NCBI RefSeq assembly: GCF_002269255.1
Contig: NZ_CP022823.1
Coordinates: 4,278,001 to 4,342,000, forward strand
Reading direction: 5' to 3'
Source: Klebsiella quasivariicola
GTDB taxonomy: Bacteria; Pseudomonadota; Gammaproteobacteria; Enterobacterales; Enterobacteriaceae
Length of the DNA stretch: 64,000 nt
Part shown: positions 9,007 through 17,894 of the stretch, in pieces
Numbering within the stretch: position 1 is the first letter of the stretch
How the letters are laid out: every line of letters starts with the position of its first letter
Translations under genes and position numbers: made by a program
Notes under the pieces: generated by a model
Databases searched by the model: none
Told to the model about the DNA's origin: nothing
The model's input: only the letters and a program-made list of their open reading frames with translations

Positions 9007-9249
9007 ATGCCAAAGAAAAATGAGGCCCCGGCCAGCTTTGAAACCGCTCTGGGCGAACTGGAGCAGATCGTTAACCGTCTGGAAAGCGGCGATTTGCCGT
9101 TAGAGGAAGCGCTAAGCGAATTTGAGCGCGGCGTACAGCTGGCGCGCCAGGGGCAAAGTCAGCTGCAGAAGGCCGAACAGCGCGTGCAGATCCTGCTGGC
9201 GGATAGTGAAGATTCCCCGACCACGCCTTTTACGCCGGACGCTGAATAA
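9007..9249 (+). CDS. xseB: Exodeoxyribonuclease VII small subunit
   Basis: An 80-residue helical protein, the usual XseB size. It contains SFETALGELEQIVNRLESGDLPLEEALSEFERG, split between the two helices that coil around the large subunit XseA. Exonuclease VII degrades single-stranded DNA in both directions. It is the first gene of xseB-ispA-dxs; the ispA start is one base after its stop codon, indicating tight translational coupling. Confidence 0.95.
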   Translation: MPKKNEAPASFETALGELEQIVNRLESGDLPLEEALSEFERGVQLARQGQSQLQKAEQRVQILLADSEDSPTTPFTPDAE

Positions 9250-9250
9250 A

Positions 9251-10150
9251 ATGGATTTCCCGCAACAATTGCAGGCCTGTGTGGAACAGGCTAATGGGGC
9301 ATTGCGCCGTTTTATCGCGCCGCAGCCCTTTCAGAACACTCCGCTGGTGGAAGCGATGCATTATGGCGCACTCTTAGGCGGTAAACGCCTGCGCCCCTTC
9401 CTTGTCTATGCCACCGGCGCGATGTTCGGCGTCAGCCGCACCACGCTCGATGCCCCCGCCGCGGCGGTCGAATGTATTCATGCTTATTCCCTGATGCATG
9501 ATGATTTGCCGGCGATGGATGATGACGATCTGCGTCGCGGACTGCCGACTTGTCATATTAAATTTGGCGAAGCCAACGCAATTCTTGCGGGAGATGCCCT
9601 GCAAACGCTGGCGTTCTCTATACTGAGTGATGCGCCGATGGCCGACGTCTCTGATCGGGACCGGCTGGCGATGGTCTCCGAACTGGCGCAGGCCAGCGGC
9701 GTGGCGGGTATGTGCGGCGGCCAGGCGCTGGATCTGGAGGCGGAAGGACAGCAGGTGGATCTGCAGGCGCTGGAGCGTATCCATCGCCACAAAACGGGGG
9801 CGTTGATCCGCGCCGCCGTCCGGATGGGGGCGCTGAGCGCCGGCGAACGCGGCCGCGCTGCCCTGCCCGCGCTGGATCGCTATGCGGAAAATATCGGTCT
9901 TGCCTTCCAGGTCCAGGATGACATTCTCGACGTGGTAGGGGATACTGCGACCCTTGGCAAACGTCAGGGTGCCGACCAGCAATTGGGTAAAAGCACCTAT
10001 CCCGCCCTCCTGGGTCTTGAGCAAGCCCGGAAGAAAGCGCACGACCTGATCGCTGATGCCCGCCGGTCGTTAGATGAGCTGGCCGCACAATCTCTGGATA
10101 CTTCGGCACTGGAAGCGCTCGCGAATTACATTATTCAGCGCGATAAATAA
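9251..10150 (+). CDS. ispA: (2E,6E)-farnesyl diphosphate synthase
   Basis: A 299-residue prenyltransferase that condenses IPP with DMAPP and GPP to give farnesyl diphosphate, feeding undecaprenyl, octaprenyl and heme O synthesis. The first aspartate-rich motif DDLPAMD is at residues 84-90 and the second, DDILD, near 224. The GKRLRPFL lysine/arginine patch binds IPP. The ATG at 9251 is chosen because it follows the xseB stop by one base and gives exactly the E. coli length; the frame is open further upstream inside xseB but that part lacks homology. dxs follows after 18 bases. Confidence 0.96.
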   Translation: MDFPQQLQACVEQANGALRRFIAPQPFQNTPLVEAMHYGALLGGKRLRPFLVYATGAMFGVSRTTLDAPAAAVECIHAYSLMHDDLPAMDDDDLRRGLPTCHIKFGEANAILAGDALQTLAFSILSDAPMADVSDRDRLAMVSELAQASGVAGMCGGQALDLEAEGQQVDLQALERIHRHKTGALIRAAVRMGALSAGERGRAALPALDRYAENIGLAFQVQDDILDVVGDTATLGKRQGADQQLGKSTYPALLGLEQARKKAHDLIADARRSLDELAAQSLDTSALEALANYIIQRDK

Positions 10151-10168
10151 ACAATAAATGAGTCTCTG

Positions 10169-12031
10169 ATGAGTTTTGATATTGCCAAATACCCGACCCT
10201 GGCGCTGGTAGATTCCACCCAGGAGTTGCGCCTGTTGCCAAAAGAGAGCCTGCCGAAGCTGTGTGATGAGCTGCGGCGCTATCTGCTGGACAGCGTCAGC
10301 CGCTCCAGCGGTCACTTTGCCTCTGGCCTCGGCACGGTGGAACTGACCGTGGCGCTGCACTACGTGTATAACACGCCGTTCGATCGCCTGATCTGGGACG
10401 TCGGCCATCAGGCCTACCCGCATAAAATTCTGACCGGCCGCCGGGATAAAATCGGCACCATTCGCCAGAAAGGCGGCCTGCACCCCTTCCCGTGGCGCGG
10501 TGAAAGCGAGTATGACGTGCTGAGCGTCGGCCACTCCTCCACCTCCATTTCCGCCGGTATCGGGGTGGCTATCGCCGCCGCGAAAGAGGATAAGCAGCGG
10601 CGCGCGGTATGCGTGATTGGCGACGGGGCGATCACCGCCGGCATGGCGTTTGAGGCGATGAACCACGCCGGGGACATCAAACCCGACCTGCTGGTGGTGC
10701 TGAATGACAATGAAATGTCGATTTCCGAGAACGTTGGCGCGCTGAACAATCATCTGGCGCAGCTGCTCTCCGGTAAGCTCTACTCCACCCTGCGCGAAGG
10801 CGGCAAAAAGGTTTTCTCCGGCGTACCGCCGATTAAAGAACTGCTTAAGCGGACCGAAGAACATATCAAAGGCATGGTGGTGCCGGGAACGCTGTTTGAA
10901 GAGCTGGGCTTTAACTACATCGGGCCGGTGGATGGCCATGATGTGCTCGGTCTGGTCAGCACCCTGAAGAACATGCGCGACCTGAAAGGCCCGCAGTTCC
11001 TGCATATTATGACCAAAAAAGGCCGCGGCTATGAGCCCGCCGAGAAAGACCCCATCACTTTCCATGCGGTGCCGAAGTTCGACCATACCAGCGGCGTGCT
11101 GCCCAAAAGCAGCGGCGGTCTCCCCACCTACTCGAAAATCTTCGGCGACTGGCTGTGCGAAACCGCCGCCAAAGACAGCAAGCTGATGGCGATCACCCCG
11201 GCGATGCGCGAAGGCTCCGGGATGGTGGAATTTTCGAAAAAATTCCCCGATCAGTACTTTGACGTCGCCATCGCCGAGCAGCATGCGGTCACCTTCGCCG
11301 CCGGACTGGCAATTGGCGACTACAAGCCGGTAGTGGCCATCTACTCCACTTTCCTGCAGCGAGCCTACGATCAGGTGATCCACGATGTGGCTATCCAGAA
11401 GCTGCCGGTGCTGTTTGCTATCGACCGCGCCGGGATCGTCGGCGCAGACGGCCAGACGCATCAGGGGGCGTTCGATCTCTCCTTCCTGCGCTGTATTCCG
11501 GATATGGTGGTGATGACCCCGAGCGATGAAAATGAATGTCGCCAGATGCTGTACACCGGCTACCACTACAGCGAAGGGCCAAGCGCGGTGCGCTATCCGC
11601 GCGGCAGCGGCACTGGCGCGACGCTGGAACCGCTGGCGTCGCTGCCGATCGGCAAAGGGGTGGTGAAACGCCAGGGCGAGAAGATAGCGATCCTTAATTT
11701 CGGCACCCTGCTGCCGGAGGCCGCGGCGGTGGCGGACAAACTCAACGCGACCCTGGTGGATATGCGCTTTGTGAAGCCGCTGGATACCGCGCTGATCCTG
11801 CAGCTCGCCGGTGAGCATGACGTGCTGGTGACGCTGGAAGAGAACGCCATCATGGGCGGTGCCGGCAGCGGCGTGAACGAAGTGCTGATGGCTCATCGCC
11901 GGGCGGTACCGGTGCTCAATATTGGCCTGCCGGATTATTTTATTCCTCAGGGCACTCAGGAAGAGATCCGCGCCGATCTCGGCCTCGATGCCGCCGGTAT
12001 TGAAGCCAAAATCCTCGACTGGCTGGCATAA
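10169..12031 (+). CDS. dxs: 1-deoxy-D-xylulose-5-phosphate synthase
   Basis: A 620-residue thiamine-diphosphate enzyme that joins pyruvate and glyceraldehyde 3-phosphate, the entry step of the non-mevalonate isoprenoid pathway; DXP is also used for thiamine and pyridoxal phosphate. The ThDP-binding GDG...N motif is present as IGDGAITAGMAFEAMN and VVLNDNEMSIS (about 150-190). The AEQHAVTFAAGLA segment near 370 carries the conserved catalytic Glu. Length equals the E. coli enzyme. It is the third gene of xseB-ispA-dxs, so two isoprenoid steps are produced together. Confidence 0.97.
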   Translation: MSFDIAKYPTLALVDSTQELRLLPKESLPKLCDELRRYLLDSVSRSSGHFASGLGTVELTVALHYVYNTPFDRLIWDVGHQAYPHKILTGRRDKIGTIRQKGGLHPFPWRGESEYDVLSVGHSSTSISAGIGVAIAAAKEDKQRRAVCVIGDGAITAGMAFEAMNHAGDIKPDLLVVLNDNEMSISENVGALNNHLAQLLSGKLYSTLREGGKKVFSGVPPIKELLKRTEEHIKGMVVPGTLFEELGFNYIGPVDGHDVLGLVSTLKNMRDLKGPQFLHIMTKKGRGYEPAEKDPITFHAVPKFDHTSGVLPKSSGGLPTYSKIFGDWLCETAAKDSKLMAITPAMREGSGMVEFSKKFPDQYFDVAIAEQHAVTFAAGLAIGDYKPVVAIYSTFLQRAYDQVIHDVAIQKLPVLFAIDRAGIVGADGQTHQGAFDLSFLRCIPDMVVMTPSDENECRQMLYTGYHYSEGPSAVRYPRGSGTGATLEPLASLPIGKGVVKRQGEKIAILNFGTLLPEAAAVADKLNATLVDMRFVKPLDTALILQLAGEHDVLVTLEENAIMGGAGSGVNEVLMAHRRAVPVLNIGLPDYFIPQGTQEEIRADLGLDAAGIEAKILDWLA

Positions 12032-12042
12032 TTGCCCCACCT

Positions 12043-12086
12043 GCTCCTGCTATGCTTAAGGGATACCCTTGATGAATAGCAGGAGC
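12043..12086 (+). promoter_or_regulatory. Long hairpin masking the yajO ribosome binding site
   Basis: GCTCCTGCTAT (12043-12053) pairs perfectly with ATAGCAGGAGC (12076-12086), and an inner AAGGG/CCCTT pair extends the structure. The 3' arm contains AGGAG, the Shine-Dalgarno sequence of yajO, whose ATG is at 12092. As RNA this would hide the site. There is no T-tract, so it does not look like a plain terminator for dxs. Confidence 0.6.
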
Positions 12087-12091
12087 GCACT

Positions 12092-13066
12092 ATGCACTAC
12101 ATTCCCCTCGGTGATACGGCCTTACGTGTTTCCCGCCTCTGCCTCGGCTGTATGACCTTCGGCGAGCCGGACCGCGGCAGACACGCCTGGACGCTTCCGG
12201 AAGAGAGCAGCCGCCCGCTTATCCAGCACGCCATTGAAGGCGGCATCAACTTCTTCGATACCGCAAACAGCTACTCCGACGGCAGCAGCGAAGAGATCGT
12301 CGGTCGCGCCCTGCGCGACTTTGCCCGCCGCGACGAGGTGATTGTCGCCACCAAGGTGTATCACCAGGTCGGCGATCTGGCGGAAGGCCTTTCCCGGGCA
12401 CAGATCCTGCGCTCTATTGATGACAGCCTGCGCCGTCTTGGCATGGACTATGTCGATCTGCTGCAGATCCATCGCTGGGACTACAGTACGCCAATTGAAG
12501 AGACGCTCGAAGCGCTGGACGAGGTGGTGAAAGCGGGCAAAGCCCGCTATATCGGCGCCTCGTCCATGCATGCCCGGCAGTTTGCCCAGGCGCTGGCGCT
12601 GCAGCAACAGAACGGTTGGGCGCGCTTCGTCACCATGCAGGATCACTACAATCTGATTTACCGGGAAGAAGAGAATGAAATGCTGCCGCTGTGTCAGCAC
12701 AACGGCGTGGCGGTGATCCCGTGGAGCCCGCTGGCGCGCGGCAGGCTGACCCGCCCCTGGGGAGAGACCACTGCCCGGCTGGTCTCGGATGAGTTCGGCA
12801 AATCGCTTTACAGCACCAGCGAAGAAAACGACGCGCAGATCGCCGAGAATCTGGCGGATGTGGCGGAAGAACTCGACGCCAGCCGCGCCCAGGTCGCCCT
12901 CGCCTGGCTGTTAAGCAAACCCGGCGTGGCCGCGCCGATTATCGGCCCGTCGCGTCAGGAGCAGCTCGACGACCTGCTGCAGGCGGTGGATTTGACGCTT
13001 TCCCCGGAACAGATCGACAAGCTGGAGGCGCCGTATCAGCCGCATCCGGTGGTAGGATTTAAGTAA
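12092..13066 (+). CDS. yajO: Aldo/keto reductase YajO
   Basis: A 324-residue TIM-barrel NADPH-dependent reductase, the same length as E. coli YajO. The catalytic tetrad is visible: Asp in FFDTANSYSDG with Tyr following, Lys in VATKVYH, and His in LLQIHRWD. E. coli YajO has been linked to xylulose/ribulose reduction and to thiamine-pathway metabolism, which fits its place beside dxs and thiL. Its ribosome binding site is buried in a strong hairpin that follows dxs. The physiological substrate is uncertain. Confidence 0.92.
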   Translation: MHYIPLGDTALRVSRLCLGCMTFGEPDRGRHAWTLPEESSRPLIQHAIEGGINFFDTANSYSDGSSEEIVGRALRDFARRDEVIVATKVYHQVGDLAEGLSRAQILRSIDDSLRRLGMDYVDLLQIHRWDYSTPIEETLEALDEVVKAGKARYIGASSMHARQFAQALALQQQNGWARFVTMQDHYNLIYREEENEMLPLCQHNGVAVIPWSPLARGRLTRPWGETTARLVSDEFGKSLYSTSEENDAQIAENLADVAEELDASRAQVALAWLLSKPGVAAPIIGPSRQEQLDDLLQAVDLTLSPEQIDKLEAPYQPHPVVGFK

Positions 13067-13111
13067 CCGGTGGGGTTTCCCCGACAGCGTAGCGCTGCCG
13101 GGGAGAGGCGG

Positions 13112-13615
13112 TTAAAGCAGACCGATCGGCCAGTGATGGCCAATGACATACAGCACGCCGGCGGAGATCACGCCGGCGACGATATCGTCGACCATAATCC
13201 CCATTCCGCCGTGGATATTGCGGTCAAACCAGCGAATCGGCCACGGCTTCCACATATCGAAGATACGGAAAATCACGAAGCCGGCGGCCACCCACTGCCA
13301 GTCCAGCGTCGGCAGCGCCATCAGGGTGATCCACATCCCGACAAACTCGTCCCAGACGATACTGCCGTGGTCATGGGTGCCCATGTCTTTAGCCGTGCGG
13401 TGACAAAGATAAACCCCGATACAGATGCTCATCATCACGACCAGCGAGTACAGCTGCCAGGGAAGAAAGGTCATCAGATACCAGAACGGGATCGCCGCCA
13501 GGGACCCCATCGTCCCCGGAACCACCGGGCTTAAGCCGCTGCCAAAGCCAGTCGCCAGCAGATGCCACGGATTACGCATACTCAGGCGGCTGAGCGCCTC
13601 GTCTCGACTACGCAA
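13112..13615 (-). CDS. pgpA: Phosphatidylglycerophosphatase A
   Basis: An inner-membrane phosphatase that makes phosphatidylglycerol from phosphatidylglycerophosphate. About 167 residues with three to four hydrophobic helices; the conserved SGLSPVVPGTMGS and IVWDEFVGM motifs, the latter with catalytic acidic residues, are intact. No ATG exists at the position of the E. coli start. The upstream candidate is TTG at 13615 (overlapping thiL by 8 bases), and an internal ATG (MRNPWHLL) would give a protein 12 residues shorter. The overlap with thiL indicates coupling. Identity is certain; the start is not. Confidence 0.92.
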   Translation of the reverse strand: MRSRDEALSRLSMRNPWHLLATGFGSGLSPVVPGTMGSLAAIPFWYLMTFLPWQLYSLVVMMSICIGVYLCHRTAKDMGTHDHGSIVWDEFVGMWITLMALPTLDWQWVAAGFVIFRIFDMWKPWPIRWFDRNIHGGMGIMVDDIVAGVISAGVLYVIGHHWPIGLL

Positions 13616-14579
13616 AGTGATCGTATCCCTTTAAATCAAGCGCGACCGGCTTACCGTCGCGGATAAACTGCAGCCCTTCGCTCTCCGGCGCAATCTGTCC
13701 GATACAGGTAAAACGCGCGCCAAGATGGCCAAGGGCCACGTCCAGCGCCCCGCGGTTCAGCTCGGGGACGGTAAAGCACAGTTCGTAATCTTCCCCGCCG
13801 GCGAGCGCCCAGCGCAGCGCCTGCTCAGGCTCAACCTGGCGCAGCATCGCCTCGGAATACGGCATGGCATCGAGATCGATGCGCGCGCCGCAGCCGCTGG
13901 CTTTCAGAATATGCCCCAGATCGGAGATCAGGCCGTCGGAAAGATCGATCGCCGAGGTCGCCAGGTCGCGCAGCGCCTGGCCCTGGAGGATGCGCGGCAT
14001 TGGACGCAGATGACGGGCCAGCAGGTAATCGGCGTCAGACGGTTCATCTACCGTCAGCCGGTTCTGCAACACCGCCAGGCCGGCGGCGCTGTCTCCCGGG
14101 GTGCCGGTGACATAGATCCAGTCGCCCGGCTTCGCGCCAGCGCGTTTCATGGCGCGTCCCGGCGGCACAAAGCCGTGGATACCCAGCGTCATCGAGAGCG
14201 GGCCACGGGTGGTATCGCCGCCAATCAGCTGCATATCGTAATAGTCCAGCTGGACAAACAGGCTGTCGCTGAAGGCTTCCAGCCAGGCTTCATCCACCGC
14301 CGGCAAAGTCAGCGCCAGCGTGAGCCACGCCGGCTCCGCGCCCATTGCCGCGAGGTCGCTCAGATTCACCGCCAGCGCTTTATAGGCGAGGTCGGCCGGG
14401 TCGATATCGGGTAAGAAGTGATTGCCCGCCACCAGGGTGTCGGTGCTGATTGCCAGCGTTTTTTTCTCAGGAATATTCAGAAGAGCGCAGTCATCGCCGA
14501 TGCCGGTTTCAACATCAAGGCGGGCGCTTTTAACGCGATCAAAATAACGGGCAATCAGGGAGAATTCGCCGCATGCCAT
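13608..14579 (-). CDS. thiL: Thiamine-monophosphate kinase
   Basis: A 323-residue enzyme that phosphorylates thiamine monophosphate to the active cofactor thiamine diphosphate. It belongs to the PurM/ThiL ATP-binding superfamily: an N-terminal GDDCALL metal-binding segment, VNLSDLAAMGAEP (about 72-84), a QLIGGDTTRG motif, and a C-terminal domain with the AIDLSDGLISDL motif. Length matches E. coli ThiL (325). It is downstream of nusB, from which a strong hairpin separates it, and overlaps pgpA. Confidence 0.95.
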   Translation of the reverse strand: MACGEFSLIARYFDRVKSARLDVETGIGDDCALLNIPEKKTLAISTDTLVAGNHFLPDIDPADLAYKALAVNLSDLAAMGAEPAWLTLALTLPAVDEAWLEAFSDSLFVQLDYYDMQLIGGDTTRGPLSMTLGIHGFVPPGRAMKRAGAKPGDWIYVTGTPGDSAAGLAVLQNRLTVDEPSDADYLLARHLRPMPRILQGQALRDLATSAIDLSDGLISDLGHILKASGCGARIDLDAMPYSEAMLRQVEPEQALRWALAGGEDYELCFTVPELNRGALDVALGHLGARFTCIGQIAPESEGLQFIRDGKPVALDLKGYDHFA

Positions 14580-14604
14580 ACGTTATGCCTCAGCAAAATA
14601 ATAA

Positions 14605-14645
14605 ATAAGGCCGGGTTGCGAGGCGACCCTCGCAAAACCCGGCCT
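14605..14645 (-). terminator. Strong hairpin between nusB and thiL
   Basis: GGCCGGGTT and AACCCGGCC arms with an inner GCGAGG/CCTCGC pair form a long stem. On the minus strand a T-rich run (TTATTTATTATTTT) follows. It may end or attenuate the rib-nusB message ahead of thiL-pgpA, which sit less than 40 bases beyond it. Confidence 0.7.
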
Positions 14646-14650
14646 GCAGT

Positions 14651-15070
14651 TTACTTCTTGTGGGGACGAATTACCGGAGCCGCTTTGTCCAGCACGCCGT
14701 TAACGAACTTGTGGCTATCTTCAGCGCCGAAGGTTTTCGCCAGTTCAATAGCTTCATTGATGGCCACTTTATACGGCACGTCATCACGTTTAGACAGCTC
14801 AAACAGCGCGATACGCAGCACCGCTTTTTCCACCTGGCCCAGCTCTTCCAGCTGACGGGACAGGTAGGGCTTCATCAGGCCGTCGAGGTACGCGCTGTTA
14901 GTCGCCACTCCGGACAGCAGTTCGCGGAAATACAGAACATCAACATCTTTTACGTCCTGTTCCGCCAGGAACTGGTATTCGACATCAGCGATGTCGTTCT
15001 GGGACAACTGCCAGGAGTAGAGCGCCTGAACGGCACACTCACGGGCGCGGCGACGAGCAGCAGGTTTCAC
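14651..15070 (-). CDS. nusB: Transcription antitermination factor NusB
   Basis: A 139-residue all-helical RNA-binding protein that joins S10 (NusE) on boxA RNA to promote antitermination of rRNA operons. The start MKPAARRRARECAVQALYSWQ with its Arg-rich RNA-binding face matches E. coli NusB, as does the length. The start codon is GTG. It follows ribE by 19 bases in the ribD-ribE-nusB order that is conserved in enterobacteria. Confidence 0.96.
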   Translation of the reverse strand: MKPAARRRARECAVQALYSWQLSQNDIADVEYQFLAEQDVKDVDVLYFRELLSGVATNSAYLDGLMKPYLSRQLEELGQVEKAVLRIALFELSKRDDVPYKVAINEAIELAKTFGAEDSHKFVNGVLDKAAPVIRPHKK

Positions 15071-15089
15071 GGAATTCCCCTTACAAAAA

Positions 15090-15560
15090 TCAGGCCTTGA
15101 TGGCTTTCAATACGTTAATCATTTCCAGCGCGGTCAGCGCAGCTTCTGCGCCTTTGTTACCGGCTTTGGTGCCAGCGCGCTCGATGGCTTGTTCAATACT
15201 TTCAGTGGTCAGAACACCAAAGGCTACCGGGATTTCACTGTCCTGGGCGACATGCGCCAGGCCATTGCTGGCACCGCCAGCCACATATTCAAAGTGGGCG
15301 GTACCGCCGCGAATCACCGTACCCAGCGCGATCACCGCGTCATATTTGCCGGTTTTCGCCAGTGCGCCAGCCGCCAGCGGCAGCTCATACGCGCCTGGAA
15401 CCCAAACAACGGTGATGTTTTCATCTTTTACCTGACCAATGCGTTTCAGGGCGTCAATCGCACCTTCCAGCAGGCTGTCATTGATAAAGTTGTTGAAACG
15501 CGCAATGGTGATGGCGACGCGAGCGTCCGGGGTAGCAACGTTAGCTTCAATAATGTTCAT
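15090..15560 (-). CDS. ribE: 6,7-dimethyl-8-ribityllumazine synthase
   Basis: A 156-residue enzyme (RibH in Bacillus nomenclature) that forms the lumazine precursor of riboflavin in a 60-subunit capsid. Substrate-binding segments [21 protein letters not shown] and [15 protein letters not shown] are intact; the His in the last is the likely proton carrier. Same length as in E. coli. It lies 87 bases downstream of ribD and 19 bases upstream of nusB. Confidence 0.96.
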
Positions 15561-15647
15561 ACTCTTCCTTCGGGTTCATGTGCCCCGCAAGGGGGGCGGA
15601 TTTTATCATATTATTCTGAGCGCTGCTTCCTAATAATCAGGAAAGCC

Positions 15648-16751
15648 TCACGCAGTGGTTAAATGCAGGCAGACATCCGGGCCAACCTGACGTATCTCAT
15701 TGAATTTAAAATGGGGGACCTGGCTCAGTTTCTCAAGTCCCGGCAGCGCGCATAAACCGCGCGCATCACTGCCTAACAGTTTAGGCGCAATATAGACGAT
15801 AAGCTCATCCACCAGACCGGCCTGAAGCAACGCCCCGGCCAGGGTGGCCCCCGCCTCCACCCAGACGCTGTTCATCTGCTGTTTGCCGAGCAGCATCATC
15901 AGCAGTACCAGATCGAGATGGCCGTTATGCTCCGGCACCAGCAGCGTGCGAACGTTTTCCGGCCACTGGCGCTCATCCGCGCGCAGGCGGGCAAACAGCG
16001 TTTCTCCCGCCTGCTGCACAATACGGTGCTCAGGCGTGACGCGGTTCTGGCTGTCGATGACGACGCGCAGCGGCTGGCGTAAATTCTCTTCAGGATAAAG
16101 CGCCTGGGTATCGGCGCTCAGCTCCTGCCAGCGCACGGTCAGCGCCGGATCGTCCGCCAGCACGGTGGCGCTGCTGGTGAGGATCGCATGGCTCTGGGCG
16201 CGCAGGCGCTGCACGTCGCGTCGCGCCTGCGGGGAGGTGATCCACTGGCTTTCACCGCTGGCCATCGCCGTGCGGCCGTCCAGCGAGGCGCCCATCTTCA
16301 GTTGGATCCACGGAAAACCGGTGCGCATCCGCTTCAGGAAGCCCTTATTCAGCGCTTCCGCTTCGTTCATCATCAGCCCATGGCTGACGTCAATACCGGC
16401 CTGCTGCAAACGATACAGACCGCGCCCCGCCACCTGCGGGTTCGGATCCTGCATCGCCGCGACCACGCGGCTGACGCCCGCGGCAATCAGCGCGTCACAG
16501 CACGGCGGCGTACGTCCGTGGTGGCTGCAGGGTTCAAGGGTGACGTAGGCGGTGGCGCCTCGCGCCTTTTCGCCCGCCATGCGTAGCGCGTGCACTTCGG
16601 CGTGCGGCTCACCGGCGCGATAGTGAAAGCCCTCGCCGACGATCTCGCCGTCTTTTACAATGACGCAGCCAACGTTGGGATTAGGATGAGTGGTAAAGCG
16701 TCCGCGCGCGGCGAGCTTCAGCGCACGCGCCATGTACATTTCGTCCTGCAT
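15648..16751 (-). CDS. ribD: Bifunctional riboflavin deaminase/reductase RibD
   Basis: A 367-residue bifunctional enzyme for steps two and three of riboflavin synthesis. The N-terminal cytidine-deaminase-like domain (about 1-145) has zinc ligands His50 and Cys75/Cys84 and the catalytic Glu52 in H-A-E and P-C-S-H-H-G...P-P-C-C. The C-terminal dihydrofolate-reductase-like domain (about 147-367) reduces the ribosyl group with NADPH (LKMGASLDGRTA). Length equals E. coli RibD. It starts 3 bases after the nrdR stop, so nrdR-ribD-ribE-nusB form one transcription unit. Confidence 0.96.
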   Translation of the reverse strand: MQDEMYMARALKLAARGRFTTHPNPNVGCVIVKDGEIVGEGFHYRAGEPHAEVHALRMAGEKARGATAYVTLEPCSHHGRTPPCCDALIAAGVSRVVAAMQDPNPQVAGRGLYRLQQAGIDVSHGLMMNEAEALNKGFLKRMRTGFPWIQLKMGASLDGRTAMASGESQWITSPQARRDVQRLRAQSHAILTSSATVLADDPALTVRWQELSADTQALYPEENLRQPLRVVIDSQNRVTPEHRIVQQAGETLFARLRADERQWPENVRTLLVPEHNGHLDLVLLMMLLGKQQMNSVWVEAGATLAGALLQAGLVDELIVYIAPKLLGSDARGLCALPGLEKLSQVPHFKFNEIRQVGPDVCLHLTTA

Positions 16752-16754
16752 GGC

Positions 16755-17204
16755 TTAGTCCTGTAAGCGGGCGATCTCTTCGCCGAATTCTTTGATGTCT
16801 TCGAAACTGCGATAGACTGACGCAAAGCGAATATAGGCGACTTTATCCAGCTTTTTCAGCTGCTCCATCACCAGGTTGCCGATCATTTTGCTGGCCACTT
16901 CGCGCTCGCCGGTGCCACGCAGATGGGTCTTGATATGGTTGACCGCCATTTCCACGTCATCGGCGCTGACCGGACGTTTCTCCAGCGCTTTCAGCATCCC
17001 GCTGCGCAGCTTGTCTTCATTGAAGGGCTCGCGCACATCGTTACTCTTCACCACCCGCGGCATCACCAGCTCGGCCACTTCGAAAGTGGTAAAGCGTTCA
17101 TTACAGACCAGACACTGCCGACGGCGACGCACGGAAGAGCCTTCCCCCACCAGACGAGAGTCGATCACTTTGGTATCCACGGCGAAACAGAAAGGGCAAT
17201 GCAT
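16755..17204 (-). CDS. nrdR: Transcriptional repressor NrdR
   Basis: A 149-residue repressor of ribonucleotide reductase operons that senses (d)ATP. The N-terminal zinc ribbon uses Cys3, Cys6, Cys31 and Cys34, and the RRRRQC stretch contacts NrdR boxes. The ATP-cone (about 49-139) follows. Nearly identical to E. coli NrdR, with the same length. First gene of the nrdR-ribD-ribE-nusB unit, and divergent from yajI. Confidence 0.96.
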   Translation of the reverse strand: MHCPFCFAVDTKVIDSRLVGEGSSVRRRRQCLVCNERFTTFEVAELVMPRVVKSNDVREPFNEDKLRSGMLKALEKRPVSADDVEMAVNHIKTHLRGTGEREVASKMIGNLVMEQLKKLDKVAYIRFASVYRSFEDIKEFGEEIARLQD

Positions 17205-17351
17205 AGCGCGTCCTGACAGGTAGTTAAACTGAAGGGTAGTTTACCGCGAAGTGACCTGACTACAAAGAAAGAGCTTTTGAGACAAAGGATCTATGGGAGA
17301 TGAGGCTGCTTTGGCTACCATTAAGCATCTTCTGTTAACGGAATCCTGACC

Positions 17352-17888
17352 ATGACAAGACGTTATCTGAAGCTCGCCATCGCGGGTAGTTTGTTCACCC
17401 TGACCGCCTGCGCCCAGCAAAGCGAAGTCCGCCAGATGCACCAGAGCGTGACCACGTTGAGCCAGGAGATGACCCAGCTCAATCAGCAAACCATCAAAAT
17501 CACCCAGCAAAATGCGCTGAACGCCAAATCCACCCGCGGCGTTTATCTGCTGCCGGAGGCCAAAACCCCGGCGCGGCTGGAGAGCCAGATCGGCACCCTG
17601 CGCATGTCGGTGGGCAGCATTACGCCGGATGGCGACGGGTCACGCCTGACTTTACGCATTCAGGGTGAATCCAACGATCCGCTGCCGGCCTTTACCGCCA
17701 CCGTCGCCTCCGGGCAGATCACTGGCACCACCCACAGCTATCAGGAAGTCAATGTTCAGGACCAGCTGATCAGCGCCCCGGCCAGCACCCTCGCCCCCAG
17801 CGATGTCGATATCCCGCTGCGCCTGAACGTGACCCCGGACAAAGTCGGTTTTATTCGCGTTCACGATATCCAGCCGGCCGCACAATAA
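17352..17888 (+). CDS. yajI: Lipoprotein YajI (DUF3251)
   Basis: A 178-residue lipoprotein. A signal peptide ends in the lipobox LTAC, so the Cys near residue 20 would be lipidated; the next residue is Ala, which is compatible with sorting to the outer membrane. A short coiled-coil segment (MHQSVTTLSQEMTQLNQQ) is followed by the DUF3251 beta-rich domain. It matches E. coli YajI in length and position between nrdR and tsx. Function unknown. Confidence 0.92.
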   Translation: MTRRYLKLAIAGSLFTLTACAQQSEVRQMHQSVTTLSQEMTQLNQQTIKITQQNALNAKSTRGVYLLPEAKTPARLESQIGTLRMSVGSITPDGDGSRLTLRIQGESNDPLPAFTATVASGQITGTTHSYQEVNVQDQLISAPASTLAPSDVDIPLRLNVTPDKVGFIRVHDIQPAAQ

Positions 17889-17894
17889 CCCTTC

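Noticed and set aside
10070..12040. Long minus-strand frame (about 650 codons) opposite dxs
   Set aside because: It mirrors the codon bias of dxs on the other strand; dxs is a full-length, motif-complete gene.
12043..12086. Hairpin after dxs considered as a terminator
   Set aside because: No T-tract follows and the 3' arm is the yajO ribosome binding site, so a regulatory hairpin fits better.
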